Below, in pieces: positions 34,536 to 43,444 of a DNA stretch of 64,000 nucleotides (positions are counted from its first letter, which is position 1; the number at the start of each line of letters is the position of its first letter). Origin of the DNA: Desulfacinum sp. (lineage in GTDB: Bacteria > Desulfobacterota > Syntrophobacteria > Syntrophobacterales > DSM-9756); contig JACIYN010000043.1 of assembly GCA_014359885.1 (NCBI GenBank), positions 1 through 64,000 of the forward strand, given 5' to 3'. Both the position numbers and the translations under genes were made by a program. The notes under the pieces were generated by a model, which worked only from the letters and a program-made list of their open reading frames with translations, had not been told where the DNA came from and did not search any database.

Positions 34536-37127
34536 TCACAGGGACGGGCCGTCCAGCCAAAAGAGAAGCGCCCGGCGGAGCTCTTCGATCTGTTCGGGGT
34601 CCGTCATCTTTTCACCGCGATGATTTTTCACATAAAAGATGTCCGCCACCTGATCCACCTTGGTGGTGATCTTGGCCACATAGATCCGCAGGTGAAGCTC
34701 CAAAAGGGTGCGGGTGATGGCATAGAGCAATCCCGGCCGGTCCGCCGTGTAGACCTCCACGATGGTGTATTCCCGGGCGGATTCGTTATCCACGTACACC
34801 TGGCTGGCCGATTTGGGGAAAGACGCGGCCGCCCGCCGCCCCATGGCCGCCGCATGGGCCGAGATCCGGTAATCCAGGGCCAATTTTCCTTCCAGAAGCC
34901 GACCCATATCCTCCTGCACCCGGCTCCAGTCCACCGCCAAAGCATCGGCATTTTCCTCTTGGAGACACCGGAAGAGGAGAAGCACCACGCCGTTCTTCTT
35001 GGTGAAGACCCGCGCGTCCCGGATATCCAGGTGGTGCAGGGTCAAAATGCCCGCCGCACGCGCCAGAAGTCCCGGCATCTCGCGACTCACCACCGTGATG
35101 GCCACCGTCCCGTTTTCCTCGCGCACGTCCCAAACGAAGGCGTCCGGCTCTCCGCCCAGGCGCATTTCCAGGCGCAGATGTGCCGCCATCTCGTCCGGGT
35201 CGATGGACAGCAGATATCGAGGCGGCAACTGGGCGAAATGCTCTTCCAACCGCACCCGGTCCACCACGTCCGCCACCTGGGCAAAGACCACGTCCTTGAT
35301 CCTCTCCACCCGATCCGCCAGCACGTCTTCGCTGGGCTCGCCCTTTTCCAGCAGATAGAGCAGCCGTTCGTAGAGGTCGTGAACCGGCGTCTCCTGCCAT
35401 TTCTGCTGGGCCTTGGGGCCCGTGGCCATCATGTCGGCCAGGGTGAGCACCAGGAGCTGCTGGAGGCGGTCGGGTTCCCCGATGATGCGGGCGCACTGGA
35501 GCAGCATCTCCATGTCCCCCAGATCCCTCATGGCGGCCGTGTCCATGAGAAGCAGGTGATGGCGGATGAGAAAGGCCACCGTCTCGGTACCCGCCTTTTC
35601 CAGCCCCAGCCTTTGCGCGATCACGGGGAACATATCGGCCCCGTGCCGGGCGTGGTCTCTTCCCGCGTGTTTGCCGATGTCGTGCAGCAGAGCGGCCAGA
35701 TAGAGCCAGGTCACGTCCGGCAAACTCCTGGCCAAACGGGTCACCTCCGGTTCTTCGTTCTCATAATCTCCCCGGAGGATGCGCTTGATTTCCCGCAGGG
35801 TGCGCAGGTGGTGCTCATGGACCGGATAGACGTGGAAGGCGTCGTGCTGGACCAGCCCATGAACCAGGGCCGTTTCGGGGATGAGGGCCCGAAGCAGACC
35901 GTAATTGGAAAAACGGCGAAGGGAGGCAATGCCCGGGCCGTCCTTGCGGAGAAGGTCCAGGAAGGCGTCCCGCACCCCTTCGTCCTCGGAGGCGGAATCC
36001 ACCACGTTCTTGTGATGCAGGATCCACCGGCGCGTGGAACTGGAAAACCCCAGTTGATGTTCAGCGGCCAGAACGAACAGCCGCAGCACATTGGACGCCG
36101 TGGGCTGGTACCTGGAAGGGTCCACCTGGATCCTCCCATGCACCACCGAAAGGCCGTCCCCCAGGGTGAAGGACGGTCCCTCCAGGGGCACCTCGGCCAG
36201 CTTTCCGGTCTCCTGGAGGCGTTCGCAAAATTCGGAAGAGACGCAAAAGACGTCGTGGAAGGTCTGATGCACTTCCTGCATGAAGGTTTCCACCGGCAGA
36301 AAGCCTGAGCGACCGGAATAACCCAGCTTTTCGGCCAGCGTCTCCTGCACGTCGAAATCCAGGACGGACTGCTTGCCCCCCTTCAGGGCGCGCAATAGAC
36401 CCAGCCATTTCCGCTGGCTCTTTTCCGCCGTCTCCAGGCGGTCGGCCTCCCAGCGCGTGAGATATCCCTGGAAGATGGCATCCTCCACGCACCGCACTCC
36501 CAGTAACACCCTGGCGGCGAAACGGATGGTGTCGATATCGTTCAGCCCGCCGGGGCTTTCCAGGAGGTCCGGTTCCAGCCAGTTTTCCGGCTGGGAAAGG
36601 CGTGTCTGACGGCGACGGAGCCCTTCATAGAGGTGCGAAAAGAGCCGCTCCTGGTTGCGGGCCACGAAGTCGTCCAGGGAGTAGTCCAGTTCGTTCACCA
36701 GCTGCCTGTTTCCGGACAAGTAACGGGCTTCCATCAACTGGAAGAAGAGGTCCGTATCCTTTTCCGCCTCCTCCAGGACTTCGGGAATGGAGGCCACGCG
36801 CATCTCCACATCCCAGCCCGCTTCCCGAAGCGGATCCAGGATGTCTTCCTGCCACCCTTCCCCCCAGGGGAAGGTTTCCGTTCGAAGCCACAGGAGCGAC
36901 ACCGTGTCCCGAGGTCCCAGAAAGCCGCGCCCCAGGGCCCCCAAGGCGGCAATGGCGCCGCTGGAGCGAAACTTTTCCGAATCGGGCGCCATCCGGTTGA
37001 CCAGCCGGTTGTGGAGGGAGATGATGGCGATTTCGAGAAGGCTCATGTGCCGACGAAGCATCCCCTCATCGGCGCTCTGAAGGATCTGTTCCCGCTGGCG
37101 TTTCAGAGATTCCACAATGTTTTCCAT
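34536..37127 (-). CDS. GlnD-like protein with degenerate nucleotidyltransferase site
   Basis: An 863-residue protein with the full GlnD order: nucleotidyltransferase (about 50-300), HD hydrolase (His482-Asp483 in LLHDIGKHAGRDH) and two ACT domains (about 680-740 and 780-850). In active uridylyltransferases the motif is GGYGRGELxPxSDIDLL; here the same place reads GALGRGFLGPRDTVSLL, so both catalytic aspartates are Thr75 and Ser77 and the motif Glu is Phe69. The HD site is intact. Uridylylation of PII is therefore unlikely, while removal of UMP or pure glutamine sensing remains possible. No glnB or amtB gene is in this window. Confidence 0.9.
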   Translation of the reverse strand: MENIVESLKRQREQILQSADEGMLRRHMSLLEIAIISLHNRLVNRMAPDSEKFRSSGAIAALGALGRGFLGPRDTVSLLWLRTETFPWGEGWQEDILDPLREAGWDVEMRVASIPEVLEEAEKDTDLFFQLMEARYLSGNRQLVNELDYSLDDFVARNQERLFSHLYEGLRRRQTRLSQPENWLEPDLLESPGGLNDIDTIRFAARVLLGVRCVEDAIFQGYLTRWEADRLETAEKSQRKWLGLLRALKGGKQSVLDFDVQETLAEKLGYSGRSGFLPVETFMQEVHQTFHDVFCVSSEFCERLQETGKLAEVPLEGPSFTLGDGLSVVHGRIQVDPSRYQPTASNVLRLFVLAAEHQLGFSSSTRRWILHHKNVVDSASEDEGVRDAFLDLLRKDGPGIASLRRFSNYGLLRALIPETALVHGLVQHDAFHVYPVHEHHLRTLREIKRILRGDYENEEPEVTRLARSLPDVTWLYLAALLHDIGKHAGRDHARHGADMFPVIAQRLGLEKAGTETVAFLIRHHLLLMDTAAMRDLGDMEMLLQCARIIGEPDRLQQLLVLTLADMMATGPKAQQKWQETPVHDLYERLLYLLEKGEPSEDVLADRVERIKDVVFAQVADVVDRVRLEEHFAQLPPRYLLSIDPDEMAAHLRLEMRLGGEPDAFVWDVREENGTVAITVVSREMPGLLARAAGILTLHHLDIRDARVFTKKNGVVLLLFRCLQEENADALAVDWSRVQEDMGRLLEGKLALDYRISAHAAAMGRRAAASFPKSASQVYVDNESAREYTIVEVYTADRPGLLYAITRTLLELHLRIYVAKITTKVDQVADIFYVKNHRGEKMTDPEQIEELRRALLFWLDGPSL

Positions 37128-37153
37128 GGCTCACCTTTCCACGAGAGGCGGAT

Positions 37154-37195
37154 GAAAAAGCCCGCCCGGTCACCTGGGGGTGCCGTCCGGGCGGG
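37154..37195 (-). terminator. Terminator between the superoxide dismutase and GlnD-like genes
   Basis: On the minus strand CCCGCCCGG and CCGGGCGGG form a stem followed by CTTTTTC. It lies 27 bp before the GlnD-like start, so it ends the dismutase transcript or attenuates readthrough. Confidence 0.7.
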
Positions 37196-37272
37196 TAGGG
37201 TTAGGACCTCGGCAGGGCGTGGGAGGGACGCTTCCCTCTTGGTCGTCACAACCCAATGTCAGGATGACCGGT

Positions 37273-37310
37273 TTCTGGCAGCGCAGCCCTGAAGGGCTGC
37301 GCTGCCAGAA
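37273..37310. repeat. 38-bp palindromic hairpin, GCAGCCCT family
   Basis: Two 18-bp perfect arms TTCTGGCAGCGCAGCCCT and complement with GA between them. It belongs to the repeat that starts at the dismutase stop codon (TAGGAGCTTATCTGA on the minus strand). Confidence 0.8.
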
Positions 37311-37343
37311 AATCGCCGATCCCCAGCTTTTTCAGATAAGCTC

Positions 37344-38210
37344 CTAAGCGTGGCCCGATTCTCCGGTCTTGCCTTCATGCGTTTCTACTTGTTTTTCGGC
37401 GGACGATTCACCGCCGTGGTGCTCTTCCTTGGTGGCGGAAGCGGGGGAAGAAGTCTCCTTCTCCGCCGATTTCTCCTTTTCCACCGTTTTGGGTTTTTCC
37501 GGAATGGCCCCTTCGGGCACTTCCACGCCGAACCGTTCCAGCACCGCCTTCCAGTCCAGGTTCTTGAAGAAGGCGTCCATGTAGGCGGCACGGTCCAGGC
37601 CGTAGTCGGTCAGGTAGGCGTGCTCAAACACGTCCAGGACCACCAGGGGAACGCATCCGGTGAGATGCCCCGTTTCGTGTTCGTTGATCCACGTATTGAC
37701 CAGCCTCCCGGTGGCGGGATCCTGGTAGAGAACCACCCAGCCGATTCCGCGCATTTTGCCCGTGGCCGTAAAGTCCTTCTTCCAGTTTTCGAAGGACCCG
37801 AAATTTTCCTCGATGGCATCATAGAGGGCGTTGTCTTCGGGCAGAACGCCGGCGCCGCCCAGGTTTCCGAAATAGAGCTCATGAAGTTTCATGCCGTTGA
37901 ATTCAAAGCCCAGCCGGCGTTTCAGTTCCGCATACTCCGGCGTATCGGTGCGGCCGGACTTGGTGTAGGACCGGATCTTTTCCAGGAGTTCGTTGGTGTT
38001 GGCCACGTATCCCTTGTAGAGGGCGAAGTGGGTGTTGAGCAGGGCTTCGCTGAACCCCTCCATGCCCAGCAGGTGACTGAAGTCCATGGCCTGATACGGC
38101 TGCAGGGCCCGACTGGAACCCAGTTTGGCCCCCTTTTCCGAATCCTTGCAGGTGACCACGATCGCCGCGACAGCCAAGAGCACCAAACAGATGAAAAGCT
38201 TCTTCTTCAC
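37344..38210 (-). CDS. Exported Fe/Mn superoxide dismutase with charged C-terminal tail
   Basis: A 288-residue enzyme that converts superoxide to oxygen and peroxide outside the cytoplasm. Metal ligands of the Fe/Mn family are all present: His61 (NTHFALYKGYV), His110 (LHELYFGNL), Asp193 and His197 (LDVFEHAYLTDYG). An N-terminal hydrophobic segment ends with Cys21 in a lipobox-like VVTC, so it may be a lipoprotein; Thr at -1 is unusual for that motif. The last 70 residues are a charged E/K/H-rich tail not found in the family core. Exported dismutases are known in sulfate reducers. Its stop codon TAG opens a dispersed repeat. Confidence 0.87.
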   Translation of the reverse strand: MKKKLFICLVLLAVAAIVVTCKDSEKGAKLGSSRALQPYQAMDFSHLLGMEGFSEALLNTHFALYKGYVANTNELLEKIRSYTKSGRTDTPEYAELKRRLGFEFNGMKLHELYFGNLGGAGVLPEDNALYDAIEENFGSFENWKKDFTATGKMRGIGWVVLYQDPATGRLVNTWINEHETGHLTGCVPLVVLDVFEHAYLTDYGLDRAAYMDAFFKNLDWKAVLERFGVEVPEGAIPEKPKTVEKEKSAEKETSSPASATKEEHHGGESSAEKQVETHEGKTGESGHA

Positions 38211-38238
38211 GGCTTCCTCCTTGTGTCACGCCATCGCC

Positions 38239-39240
38239 TCAGGCGGGTTCCGCCGCCCTCCGGCCTTGCATCCAACGGAGTGTTCTTCTGAGACCCTCTT
38301 CCAAAGAGATGTGGGGACGCCAGGCCATGGCCGCCTGGATGGCGTCGATGGAAGCCACGCTGTGGCGGATGTCGCCTGGACGCTCTGGGTAAAACCTGAT
38401 GGATTCCCCGCGTTCTGTCAAGTTCAGAATCAGGCGGGCCAACTCCAGGACGGACGTGCGGGTTCCGGACCCCACGTTGTAGACGCCGGCAGGAACCTCC
38501 GGCGCGGAAGGATCCAGCCCCGCCGCCCGGCAGTAGGCCTCCACCACGTCGGAAACATAGACGAAATCCCGGGTCTGTCGGCCGTCCCCGAAAATGGTGA
38601 GCGGCTCGCCCTGAACGGCCAGTTCCGCAAAGCGCGAAATCACGCCACTGTAGGGGCTGGATGGATCCTGCCGGGGCCCGTAGATGTTGAAGCACCGAAG
38701 CGCCACCCCCCGCAGCCCGAAGCCACAAGCGGCCACGGCCTTGGACGACCGGTACTTGGCCTCTCCGTAGGGGCTGAGCCAGGAGGTTTCGTCTCCGGCA
38801 TAGGCCTCCTTCAAAGGAAGCCGCGTGTCGTTTCCGTATTCCGCGGCCGATCCGGCAAAAACGAAGCGGGAGCAGCCCAGGTTACGGGCTTCCTCCAACA
38901 GCCGGACCGTGGCCAGGTAGTTGACCTCATGGGTTTCTTGCGGGTGTTCCACGGAATAGGGAACACTCACAATGGCCGCCAGGTGAAAGATCACGGAGGG
39001 AGGGCCGTAGTCCGCCGCCAGGTCCGAGAGCAGGTTCCGCTCCGTCACGGAGCGCTCGCGGAAGAAAAAGCGCGGATGGTCCTGGAACTCCTGCATGTTG
39101 TCCCGATGTCCGGAAAAGAAGTTGTCCACACCGATCACGCGACATCCCAAATCCAGAAGACGCCGGCAGAGGTGGCTGCCCACAAAACCCGCGGCTCCCG
39201 TCACCACGCAAGTCCCGTTCCCTGATCTCTCTTTTGGCAT
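38239..39240 (-). CDS. NAD-dependent nucleotide-sugar epimerase/dehydratase
   Basis: A 333-residue short-chain dehydrogenase of the extended family. The NAD motif is TGAAGFVGSHL, the catalytic Tyr/Lys pair is in SPYGEAKYRSSK, and DFVYVSDVVEAYCRA is the typical UDP-sugar-binding region. Closest in style to UDP-glucose or UDP-GlcNAc 4-epimerases (GalE/WbpP). ATG 39240 gives a normal N-terminus; an upstream ATG would add 14 residues. It is divergent from the UDP-sugar dehydrogenase gene 90 bp away, and both probably feed exopolysaccharide or O-antigen synthesis. Confidence 0.88.
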   Translation of the reverse strand: MPKERSGNGTCVVTGAAGFVGSHLCRRLLDLGCRVIGVDNFFSGHRDNMQEFQDHPRFFFRERSVTERNLLSDLAADYGPPSVIFHLAAIVSVPYSVEHPQETHEVNYLATVRLLEEARNLGCSRFVFAGSAAEYGNDTRLPLKEAYAGDETSWLSPYGEAKYRSSKAVAACGFGLRGVALRCFNIYGPRQDPSSPYSGVISRFAELAVQGEPLTIFGDGRQTRDFVYVSDVVEAYCRAAGLDPSAPEVPAGVYNVGSGTRTSVLELARLILNLTERGESIRFYPERPGDIRHSVASIDAIQAAMAWRPHISLEEGLRRTLRWMQGRRAAEPA

Positions 39241-39329
39241 TGCTCTTTCATCCCCCCGCTGGCAGAATGCACTCAATTGCACACCCTGATTCGCTGGACC
39301 ATGTCCTGTTTTCCTGGAGGCGACACACG

Positions 39330-40643
39330 ATGAACGAACTGCTCCGGAAGATCCAAGAAAAGCAAGCCACCGTCGGCATCATCGGGCTGGGCTACGTGGG
39401 CCTGCCCCTGCTCATTCGATTCGGGGAAGCGGGTTTCCCCCTCATGGGCTTCGATGTGGACAGCGCCAAGATCAACGCCCTGCTGCACGGTAAGAGCTAC
39501 ATCCGCCACATCCCCATCGAACCGATCCAGCGCTTCCTGGACGCCGGCCAACTGGACGTGACCATCAGCTTCGAGAAACTCCGGGAAGCCGACTGCATCA
39601 TCATCTGCGTACCCACACCGCTTACCGACAAGATGGAACCGGACCTGAGGTTCATCGAAAGCACCACGAAGACCATAGCAAACCACCTGAGACCCGGGCA
39701 ACTGGTGGTCCTGGAAAGCACCACCTATCCCGGGACCACGGAAGAGCTCATGCTTCCGGAACTGGAAAAGACGGGACTCCGTGTGGGAAAAGACTTCTTC
39801 CTCGCCTTTTCGCCGGAACGGGAAGACCCGGGAAACCCCAACTACCACACGGGAAACATCCCCAAGGTGGTGGGCGGCGTGACCCCCCCGTGCCTGGAAT
39901 GCGCCAAGGCCCTTTACGCCCACGCCGTCACCCGCGTGGTGCCGGTGTCCAGCACGCGCGTGGCCGAACTCACCAAGCTGCTGGAAAACATCTACCGCAG
40001 TGTCAACATCGCTCTCGTCAACGAATTGAAGGTTCTGGCCCTGCGCATGGGAATCGATATCTGGGAAGTGATCGAAGCGGCCTCCACCAAACCCTTCGGG
40101 TTCACCCCCTTCTATCCCGGTCCGGGCCTGGGAGGGCACTGCATCCCCATCGACCCGTTCTATCTCTCCTGGAAGGCCCGGGAATACGACTTCGCCACCC
40201 GCTTCATCCAACTGGCCGGCGAAGTGAACGTGTCCATGCCTTACTACGTTCTGGAAAGGATCATGGAGGCGCTCAATGAGCAGGGCAAGTGCCTCAAGGG
40301 ATCCAAGATCCTGGTTCTGGGGGTCGCCTACAAGAAGGACATCGATGACGACCGGGAATCCCCTTCCTATGCCATCATGGAGCTTCTGGAAAAACGGGGC
40401 GCCCTCATCCACTACAACGACCCACACATCCCCAAGCTGAAACCCGGCCGCAAGCACGCCTTTCAGCTGGAATCGACAGAGCTCACGGAGGAGACGCTGG
40501 GGGCCATGGACGCCGTGGTCATCCTCACCGACCACAGCGCCTACGACTACCCCTGGATCGTGAAGCATGCCAACCTGGTGATCGACACGAGAAACGCCAC
40601 CAAGAACGTGGAGGAGGGGCGGGAAAAGATCGTCAAGGCGTGA
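39330..40643 (+). CDS. UDP-N-acetylglucosamine / UDP-glucose 6-dehydrogenase family
   Basis: A 437-residue NAD+-dependent four-electron dehydrogenase forming a UDP-uronic acid. The NAD site is VGIIGLGYVGLPL, SPEREDPGN is a family hallmark, and the catalytic Cys is in GPGLGGHCIPIDPFYLSWKA, the form typical of UDP-GlcNAc dehydrogenases (WbpA) more than UDP-glucose enzymes. GGAGG lies 9 nt before the ATG. With the divergent epimerase it would supply acidic sugars for surface glycans. The stop codon is followed at once by a tandem repeat array. Confidence 0.9.
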   Translation: MNELLRKIQEKQATVGIIGLGYVGLPLLIRFGEAGFPLMGFDVDSAKINALLHGKSYIRHIPIEPIQRFLDAGQLDVTISFEKLREADCIIICVPTPLTDKMEPDLRFIESTTKTIANHLRPGQLVVLESTTYPGTTEELMLPELEKTGLRVGKDFFLAFSPEREDPGNPNYHTGNIPKVVGGVTPPCLECAKALYAHAVTRVVPVSSTRVAELTKLLENIYRSVNIALVNELKVLALRMGIDIWEVIEAASTKPFGFTPFYPGPGLGGHCIPIDPFYLSWKAREYDFATRFIQLAGEVNVSMPYYVLERIMEALNEQGKCLKGSKILVLGVAYKKDIDDDRESPSYAIMELLEKRGALIHYNDPHIPKLKPGRKHAFQLESTELTEETLGAMDAVVILTDHSAYDYPWIVKHANLVIDTRNATKNVEEGREKIVKA

Positions 40644-40731
40644 TTCCGTGGTCCGTGTAATCCGTGATCCGTGATCCGTAATCCGTAATCCGTGATCCGT
40701 GGTCCGTGGTCCGTAAACCGTGATGCGTGAC
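40644..40731 (+). repeat. Tandem array of about twelve 7-bp units (CCGTGAT)
   Basis: Twelve variants of CCGTGAT (CCGTGGT, CCGTAAT and so on; one unit is 9 bp) begin directly after the dehydrogenase stop codon. It does not encode a protein that I can support. Confidence 0.85.
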
Positions 40732-40781
40732 GGGGGCGGTGCCCCCGCCGACGGGTGGCAGGACAGAGCACCGAGACCCAA

Positions 40782-40821
40782 AAAGCAGGAGGGGCGAAAA
40801 ATTTTTCGCCCCTCCTGCTTT
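40782..40821. terminator. Perfect 40-bp palindrome, likely bidirectional terminator
   Basis: AAAGCAGGAGGGGCGAAAAA is followed by its exact complement, between the convergent dehydrogenase and PMM/PGM genes. The A and T runs at its ends and centre suit termination in both directions. It shares the GGGGCGAA core with the dispersed palindromes. Confidence 0.65.
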
Positions 40822-40839
40822 GGAATCTGGCAATCGGGC

Positions 40840-42198
40840 TCAGATGGCGCCGGCCTTGATCTTTTCGATGGTACCCTCGATGAGATCCTGAATTTCCTTC
40901 AGCCGTTCTTCCGTTTCCGCTTCGTAGCGAAGCACCAGTACGGGCTGCGTGTTGGAAGCCCGTACCAGCCCCCAGCCGTCGGGGAAGACAATCCGGGCAC
41001 CGTCCACATCGATCACGTCGTAGCCTTCCCGTTTGAAGTGGGCCACCGCCTTTTCCACCACGGTGAACTTTTCATCGTCGGGACAATCCACGCGGATCTC
41101 CGGCGTGGTCACGGTCTTGGGCACTCCCTCCAGGAGTTCCGGAATGGTTTTTCCTGAATTGGCCAGGATTTCCAGGAGGCGGCAGGAGGCATAGATGCCG
41201 TCGTCGAAGCCGAAGTAACGGTCCTTGAAGAACATGTGGCCGCTCATCTCCCCGGCCAGTTCCGCCCCCACCTCCTTCATCTTGGCCTTGATGAGGGAGT
41301 GGCCGGTACGCCACATGATGGCCTTGCCACCGCGCTTTTCGATGTCGTCATAAAGGGTCTTGGAGCATTTCACCTCCGAGATGAACACGGCACCGGGCTT
41401 TCTGGAAAGGATTTCCCGGGCGAAGATGATCATGAGCTTGTCGCCGTAGACCACGTTGCCCTCGTGGTCCACCACCCCCAGGCGGTCGCAGTCGCCATCG
41501 AAGGCCACTCCCACGTCCAGTTTTTCACGGCGAACCAGGTCGATCAGATCCCTCAGGTTCTCCAGGACGGTGGGATCCGGCTCATGGTTGGGAAAGGTGC
41601 CGTCCATGTCGCAGTAGAGAGGATGCACGGTGCAGCCCAAACGTTCCAGGAGGGGAACGGCCACGGGTCCTCCCACCGCATTGCCGGCATCCACTCCCAC
41701 CCGAAGAGGCCGGTCCAGGCGGATGTTGGCGGCCACGTAATCCATGTAGGGCGAGACGATGTCGTAGGAGGAAACCGAACCGGAACCGGTCGCAAACCTG
41801 CCGGCATCCATGACCGCCTTGAGTTTTTGGATCTCGGCGCCGGAAATGGTGTCGTAACCGTTGCAGACCTTGAAGCCGTTATATTCCGGCGGGTTGTGGC
41901 TTGCGGTGATCATCACGCCGCCTTCCCGATCCAGATGGCGGATCGCGAAGTAGAGCAGCGGCGTCGGGCACACCCCCACATCCACCACGTCCATCCCGGT
42001 GGACAGCAGCCCTTCCATCAGGAGATCCCGATACTTGTTGGAGCTCAACCGGCAGTCGCGCCCCACCACGATCCGGCTCTTGCCCTGATCCGCCATGTAG
42101 GTCCCGAAGGCTTTTCCCAGCAAAACCACGTCTTCGTCATGGATTTCCTTGTCCACCAGACCTCGAATATCGTATTCGCGAAAGGTTCTCGGATCCAC
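40840..42198 (-). CDS. Phosphomannomutase / phosphoglucomutase (AlgC type)
   Basis: A 452-residue cytoplasmic alpha-D-phosphohexomutase. The catalytic phosphoserine is in GGVMITASHNPPEYNG, the Mg loop is VAFDGDCDRLGVVD, the sugar-binding loop is GEMSGHMFFKD and the phosphate-binding loop is VRASNTQPVLVLRYEA. It interconverts 6- and 1-phosphates of mannose and glucose, supplying the GDP-mannose and dTDP-glucose enzymes nearby. GTG 42198 has AAAGGAGG seven bases upstream; the longer frame is not needed. Confidence 0.94.
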   Translation of the reverse strand: MDPRTFREYDIRGLVDKEIHDEDVVLLGKAFGTYMADQGKSRIVVGRDCRLSSNKYRDLLMEGLLSTGMDVVDVGVCPTPLLYFAIRHLDREGGVMITASHNPPEYNGFKVCNGYDTISGAEIQKLKAVMDAGRFATGSGSVSSYDIVSPYMDYVAANIRLDRPLRVGVDAGNAVGGPVAVPLLERLGCTVHPLYCDMDGTFPNHEPDPTVLENLRDLIDLVRREKLDVGVAFDGDCDRLGVVDHEGNVVYGDKLMIIFAREILSRKPGAVFISEVKCSKTLYDDIEKRGGKAIMWRTGHSLIKAKMKEVGAELAGEMSGHMFFKDRYFGFDDGIYASCRLLEILANSGKTIPELLEGVPKTVTTPEIRVDCPDDEKFTVVEKAVAHFKREGYDVIDVDGARIVFPDGWGLVRASNTQPVLVLRYEAETEERLKEIQDLIEGTIEKIKAGAI

Positions 42199-42337
42199 GT
42201 CGCTTCCTCCTTTCTCCAAGAGCGACCAGGTAAGATGCACTACCGATACGCGCAGATGAGAGAAGTTCCGGGATGGCGAGGCGGCATCGCCCATGCCGCA
42301 TGAACCATTATGGTCCGCGGCTGCGCAGGGAATCAAC

Positions 42338-42366
42338 AAAAAAGGCGGCTCAACGCGCCGCCTCTT
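42338..42366 (-). terminator. Rho-independent terminator after the small membrane protein gene
   Basis: On the minus strand GGCGGC, a seven-base loop, GCCGCC, then TTTTTTG. It lies between the small membrane protein gene and the PMM/PGM start, so the latter has its own promoter. Confidence 0.78.
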
Positions 42367-42455
42367 GGAAAGATCGACAATCCCTGAAGATCCTGAAAAT
42401 CAGACCCGCCTTAGGTGGGAGATCCCGTATCGGCCGCCGGGGGCCCGGGACCCGC

Positions 42456-42659
42456 TCAGTGGTGATCCCCGTTGCCTTCCTTGAGATGCTTCAGGGTCAT
42501 CACCACCGCGATCAGCACTCCCAGCCCGATCACCGTAAGAGCCCCATACAGGGCGGTAAAAAAGACCGCATGGCTTGGATCATACCAAGGTATGTCCCAC
42601 GGCAACATGCTGGAAACGCTACGTTTGAGTGTCGCGCACAGAAAATCGATGCCCCACAT
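42456..42659 (-). CDS. Small single-span membrane protein
   Basis: A 67-residue protein with one strong hydrophobic helix (about 32-55) and a His-rich HLKEGNGDHH end. ATG 42659 has GGAGG five bases upstream. No family recognised. A terminator follows about 90 bp later, and no gene other than two terminators lies in the 347-bp space before it. Confidence 0.6.
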   Translation of the reverse strand: MWGIDFLCATLKRSVSSMLPWDIPWYDPSHAVFFTALYGALTVIGLGVLIAVVMTLKHLKEGNGDHH

Positions 42660-42918
42660 GGACGCCTCCTCCCGGTTGATGGCTTCCGAGCCTTCCTTCG
42701 GCACATCTCAAGCCTGGATCAGGCCTCATGGCTGCTCAAGCTTGTGATACATTTAGCAAACAAGGCGCCCCAGGTCAATTCCTATTGCGCAGGGCATGGA
42801 AAAATCGGCTGCGGAAAGACGATTTTTCTTTCACGGCGAAGGAAGATGCTTCGCCCGGCGACAAGCCGGGAAAAAAGGAGGGCATGGAGGATTCCGGAAG
42901 ACAAAAAAGGCGGGCATG

Positions 42919-42955
42919 AAAAAAGGGGTTGCAGCCTTTCGTGCCCCAACCCCTT
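42919..42955 (-). terminator. Rho-independent terminator of the 53-residue protein gene
   Basis: On the minus strand AAGGGGTTG ... CAACCCCTT followed by TTTT, 52 bp after the stop of the gene at 43007-43168. Confidence 0.75.
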
Positions 42956-43006
42956 CTCATTCAAACCGGCCGTGTTCAGGCCATGAATCGCTGGGATCCA
43001 TCTTTT

Positions 43007-43168
43007 TTACTCCTTGTAGAGAATCACCCTGCCGCTGGGATCCACGCTGCACCGCTTGAGGAAATCCTTCATGGTGCAGTCAAACTGATCCCGATGGCTG
43101 AAATAAAAATTGAGCATCTTCTTTCGGGCATCCTGTCGATTTCGGCCCTTGATCACCACCGTCTTCAA
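43007..43168 (-). CDS. Small conserved-looking protein of unknown function
   Basis: A 53-residue basic protein (KTVVIKGRNRQDARKKM...) probably beginning at a TTG with AAAGGGGG eight bases upstream. The two parts, a short beta strand and an RQDARKKMLNFYFSH helix, look like a compact domain. It is bracketed by two terminators and so forms its own small transcription unit. Confidence 0.5.
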   Translation of the reverse strand: MKTVVIKGRNRQDARKKMLNFYFSHRDQFDCTMKDFLKRCSVDPSGRVILYKE

Positions 43169-43193
43169 TGGAATCACCCCCTTTCCTCGGCAT

Positions 43194-43220
43194 AAAAAAA
43201 CCCCGAGCCATGCTCGGGGT
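43194..43220 (-). terminator. Rho-independent terminator for the sugar nucleotide genes
   Basis: On the minus strand CCCCGAG, CATGG, CTCGGGG, then TTTTTTT. About 225 bp after the RmlA-like gene. Confidence 0.88.
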
Positions 43221-43444
43221 TGCATTGCCGCCTAAAGGGCGTCGCTCGTCAGGGTTCATCCCCCATGGAAGGCGGAATCCCCCTCACCCCGAACGGAATC
43301 AGGCTCGCTTTCTTTCGGATCTTCCGACTACTACTCGGGTCGTCCATGAAAAACCGATCTCCAACCATCTATCAGGATTCACCAAGCATACCTACCAAGA
43401 TCAATGCCAACATACCGCCTCTTCACCCACCTGTCAAGAGGCAC

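Noticed and set aside
37154-37195. Regulatory leader of the GlnD-like gene
   Set aside because: The hairpin with its T run on the minus strand fits the terminator of the dismutase gene upstream. An attenuator role is possible, but nothing else in the sequence supports it.
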